From Streptomyces sp. CNQ-509 (GTDB lineage Bacteria; Actinomycetota; Actinomycetes; Streptomycetales; Streptomycetaceae): a stretch of DNA of 64,000 nucleotides. The notes below the pieces were generated by a model. The model had not been told where the DNA came from and did not search any database. It saw only the letters and a list, made by a program, of their open reading frames with translations. Shown in pieces: positions 61,550 through 64,000 of the stretch. The position numbers and the translations under genes are program-made. The stretch covers positions 7,766,951 through 7,830,950 of the forward strand of contig NZ_CP011492.1 of assembly GCF_001011035.1 (NCBI RefSeq). The letters run 5' to 3'. How positions within the stretch are numbered: position 1 is the first letter of the stretch; every line of letters begins with the position of its first letter.

Positions 61550-62338
61550 ATGGCGCCGCTGCGCACCGCCCTGCTCCAGGGGCCGGCCGGGGTGCCCCCG
61601 AGCAGACGGGAGGCCCTCGCCGCGCTGGAGGCCGCCGCCCGGACCGCCGCCGCCGGGGGCGCGCGGCTGCTCGTCGCATCCGAGCTGTTCCTCAGCGGCT
61701 ACGCCACCGATCCCGCGGGCCGCGCCGAGCCGGCCGACGGCCCCGGCGCCTGCGCCGTCGCGGGCATCGCCGCCGACCACGGTCTGTCCATCGCCTACGG
61801 CTACCCGGAGCGTGACGGCTCCGACGTGTACAACGCCGTCCAGCTCGTCTCCCCGTACGGCTATCCGCTGGCCAACTACCGCAAGACGCACCTCTTCGGC
61901 GACTTCGAGCGCAAGTTCTTCACCGCGGGCGACACCCCCGTGGTCCAGGCCGACGTCGACGGCATCCGCGTCGGCATCCTGATCTGCTACGACGTGGAGT
62001 TCCCCGAGCCGGTGCGGGCGCACGCCCTGGCCGGCACGGAGCTGCTGCTCGTGCCCACCGCGCTGATGCGCCCGTACGAGTTCGTGCCCCGCGCCCTCAT
62101 CCCGGTGCGCGCCTACGAGAGCCAGCTCTACGTCGCGTACGTCAACCGGGTCGGCGCCGAGGGCGAGCACCACTTCGCCGGGCTGAGCTGCCTGGCCGCA
62201 CCCGACGGCACGGTGCGCGCCCGCGCCGGGCACGACGGCGAGGACCTGCTGCTCGCCGACGCCGACCCGGCCCGGATCGCCGCCGCCCGCCGCGACAACA
62301 CCTATCTCGCGGACCTCAGGCCCGAGTTGTACGCGTGA
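61550..62338 (+). CDS. davA: Nitrilase-family amidohydrolase, probable 5-aminopentanamidase (DavA-like)
   Basis: This 262-residue carbon-nitrogen hydrolase has the Glu-Lys-Cys triad in LLVASELFLSGY (Glu), LANYRKTHLFGD (Lys) and VGILICYDVEFPE (Cys). Its specific partner is the downstream flavoprotein, which closely resembles lysine 2-monooxygenase. In Pseudomonas, DavB makes 5-aminovaleramide from lysine and DavA hydrolyses it to 5-aminovalerate. The same pathway is inferred here from synteny and motifs. Another amide, for example indoleacetamide, is an alternative if the oxidase prefers Trp. ATG 61550 is the first start before the domain. Confidence 0.85.
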   Translation: MAPLRTALLQGPAGVPPSRREALAALEAAARTAAAGGARLLVASELFLSGYATDPAGRAEPADGPGACAVAGIAADHGLSIAYGYPERDGSDVYNAVQLVSPYGYPLANYRKTHLFGDFERKFFTAGDTPVVQADVDGIRVGILICYDVEFPEPVRAHALAGTELLLVPTALMRPYEFVPRALIPVRAYESQLYVAYVNRVGAEGEHHFAGLSCLAAPDGTVRARAGHDGEDLLLADADPARIAAARRDNTYLADLRPELYA

Positions 62339-62452
62339 CGCCCCGCGCCGAAGTCCCGCACCCGTAGCCCGTAGCCACCGGACCCGTACCCGCGCACGCC
62401 CCGGCGGCGGCCGCGCGCCGCCCCTGCCCGCACGCCCGAGGAGCACCGCCCG

Positions 62453-64000
62453 ATGACGTCCACCGTGCCCACCGCCGTCCACCCCGCGGGGGAGGAGACC
62501 GGCCGGCGGCCGATCACGATGTTCGGCCCCGACTTCCCCTTCGCCTACGACGACTACCTCGCCCACCCCGCCGGGCTGGGCCAGATACCGGCGACGGAGC
62601 ACGGCACCGAGGTCGCCGTGATCGGCGGCGGGCTCTCCGGCCTCGTCACCGCGTACGAGCTGATGAAGATGGGCCTGAAGCCGGTGGTCTACGAGGCGGA
62701 CCGGATCGGCGGCCGGCTGCGCACCGAGACGTTCCCCGGTTGCGACCCCGCGCTCACCGCCGAGATGGGCGCGATGCGCTTCCCGCCGTCGTCCACGGCG
62801 CTGCGGCACTACATCGACCTCGCGGGCCTCGCGACCCGCCCGTTCCCCAACCCGCTGGCCCCCGGCACCCCTTCGACCGTCGTCGACCTCAAGGGCGAGT
62901 CGCACTACGCCCGCACCATCGACGACCTGCCGCAGGTCTACCGCGACGTCGCCGCCGCCTGGGCCGACTGCCTGGAGGAGGGCGCGGACTTCAGCGCCAT
63001 GAACCGCGCCATCCGCGAGCGCGACGTACCGCGGATCCGCGAGCTGTGGGCGGCGCTGGTCGAACGGCTCGACAGCCAGACGTTCTACGGTTTCCTCTGC
63101 GACTCGGCGGCCTTCCGCTCCTTCCGGTACCGGGAGATCTTCGGCCAGGTCGGCTTCGGCACCGGCGGCTGGGACACCGACTTCCCCAACTCCATCCTGG
63201 AGATCCTGCGCGTCGTCTACACCGAGGCCGACGACGACCACCACGGCATCGTCGGCGGCAGCCGGCAGTTGCCGCTGCGGCTCTGGGACCGCGCGCCCGG
63301 CAAGCTCGTGCACTGGCCGCAGGGGACCTCGCTGGCCGCCCTGCACGCCGGCGGCACCCCCCGCCCGGCGGTCACCCGGCTCGCCCGCGCCGCCGGCGAG
63401 CGGATCACCGTCACCGACTCCGCGGGCGACGTACGCACCTACCGGGCCGCGGTCTTCACCGCCCAGTCGTGGATGCTGCTGTCGAAGATCGACTGTGCCG
63501 ACGAGCTGCTGCCCATCGACCACTGGACCGCCGTCGAACGCACCCACTACATGGCCTCGTCCAAGCTCTTCGTGCCCGTGGACCGGCCGTTCTGGCTGGA
63601 CCCGGCCGTCGACGGCGACGGGCGGCCGACCGGGCGCGACGTGATGTCCATGACGCTCACCGACCGCATGACCCGCGGCACCTACCTCCTCGACGAGGGC
63701 CCGGACCGCCCGGCGGCGATCTGCCTCTCGTACACCTGGTGCGACGACAGCCTGAAGTGGCTGCCGCTGACGGCCGAGGAGCGGATGGAGGTCATGCTGA
63801 AGTCGCTCGGCGAGATCTACCCGGGCGTCGACATCAGGAAGCACGTCATCGGGCCGCCCGTGACGGTCTCCTGGGAGGACGAGCCGTACTTCATGGGCGC
63901 GTTCAAGGCGAACCTGCCCGGCCACTACCGCTACCAGCGGCGGCTGTTCACCCACTTCATGCAGGAGGCGCTGCCCGCGGGCAAGCGCGGGCTGTTCCTG
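62453..64000 (+). CDS. davB: Flavin monooxygenase, lysine 2-monooxygenase (DavB)-like (C-terminus cut by window edge)
   Basis: The frame is open for 516 codons to the window edge; family members are about 560 residues. The N-terminus ITMFGPDFPFAYDDYLAHPAGLGQIPA matches the DavB family closely, followed by the FAD dinucleotide fold EVAVIGGGLSGLVTAYELMKMGLKPVVYEADRIGGRL. Later matches are FGQVGFGTGGWDTDFPNS, MSMTLTDRMTRGTYLLDEG and SWEDEPYFMGAFKANLPGHYRYQRRL. The reaction is oxidative decarboxylation of an L-amino acid to an amide with O2. Lysine is the best guess; Trp- and Phe-2-monooxygenases are related. GAGGAG lies 9 nt upstream of the ATG. Confidence 0.9.
   Translation, partial: MTSTVPTAVHPAGEETGRRPITMFGPDFPFAYDDYLAHPAGLGQIPATEHGTEVAVIGGGLSGLVTAYELMKMGLKPVVYEADRIGGRLRTETFPGCDPALTAEMGAMRFPPSSTALRHYIDLAGLATRPFPNPLAPGTPSTVVDLKGESHYARTIDDLPQVYRDVAAAWADCLEEGADFSAMNRAIRERDVPRIRELWAALVERLDSQTFYGFLCDSAAFRSFRYREIFGQVGFGTGGWDTDFPNSILEILRVVYTEADDDHHGIVGGSRQLPLRLWDRAPGKLVHWPQGTSLAALHAGGTPRPAVTRLARAAGERITVTDSAGDVRTYRAAVFTAQSWMLLSKIDCADELLPIDHWTAVERTHYMASSKLFVPVDRPFWLDPAVDGDGRPTGRDVMSMTLTDRMTRGTYLLDEGPDRPAAICLSYTWCDDSLKWLPLTAEERMEVMLKSLGEIYPGVDIRKHVIGPPVTVSWEDEPYFMGAFKANLPGHYRYQRRLFTHFMQEALPAGKRGLFL

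Noticed and set aside
59141..63955. A 1604-codon open frame on the minus strand opposite guaB1, the Lrp gene and davAB
   Set aside because: It is antisense to four well-supported genes, its product is Gly/Val/Arg/His-rich without motifs, and it results from third-position GC bias.

Overview
The window is 64 kb of very GC-rich DNA with an actinomycete, most probably Streptomyces-type, gene set. The evidence is frequent GTG starts, dense ATGA/GTGA overlaps between genes, rare TTA codons, many Tat and Sec secreted enzymes, a CBM2-FnIII-FnIII-GH18 chitinase, a streptogrisin-type protease, a monomeric isocitrate dehydrogenase, GuaB1, and DUF6479/DUF2993 proteins. No rRNA, tRNA or CRISPR array was recognised. 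Both edges cut genes: a siderophore synthetase on the left and a flavin monooxygenase on the right.

Layout. 1-2663: an iron-box-controlled NRPS-independent siderophore pair (IucA/IucC plus ATP-grasp), with a TTA codon in the ATP-grasp gene. 3027-8222: an MFS carrier, a P1 (DmpA-type) peptidase with a WD40-like micro-ORF in front of it, two membrane proteins, and an IS110-family element between them. 8339-10233: a DesK/DesR-like two-component system with a 20-bp operator-like inverted repeat. 10307-12902: a chitinase with DasR-like sites, a TTA codon and twin terminator hairpins. 12998-14864: PadR with a membrane partner, divergent from two small membrane proteins across a palindromic operator. 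14857-22685: a DUF4037 protein, a MITE-like repeat, an acetyltransferase, a glutathionyl-hydroquinone-reductase-like protein, a 976-residue protein with a PcfJ-like core, and a DHA2 exporter. 22869-28249: a LAL regulator, a NUDIX/DUF4916 protein, and a secreted metal-dependent hydrolase with a discoidin domain. 28476-32876: a secreted intradiol dioxygenase and a streptogrisin C-like protease that carry nearly identical chitin-binding tails, with AraC and LysR regulators between them. 33158-37992: a PQQ-repeat membrane protein, then a PHO-box-driven phoD with a secreted endonuclease/phosphatase-fold protein.

The most unusual part is 38148-54892. On the minus strand lie three exported enzymes: a SelA/DgaE-like PLP enzyme, a RidA protein and an amidohydrolase. 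The first two have Tat-type leaders. Divergent from them, behind two LacI-type operators, is a tightly overlapped operon: a LacI regulator, two ABC sugar permeases, a binding lipoprotein, four consecutive divergent ADP-ribosylglycohydrolase-family genes, a ribokinase, a CaiB/BaiF CoA-transferase and a HpcH/citrate-lyase-type aldolase. Its only two gaps are each exactly bridged by a roughly 30-codon ORF that overlaps the neighbouring stop and start codons. The gene content suggests uptake and stepwise hydrolysis of a ribosylated compound, with ribose phosphorylation and CoA-dependent processing of another part. The substrate cannot be read from sequence.

54979-64000: icd, a DUF2993 lipid-binding protein, a four-helix copper-binding protein beside a proline-rich peptide, DUF6479, GuaB1, and an Lrp-regulated lysine 2-monooxygenase/aminovaleramidase (DavB/DavA-like) pair that runs off the right edge.
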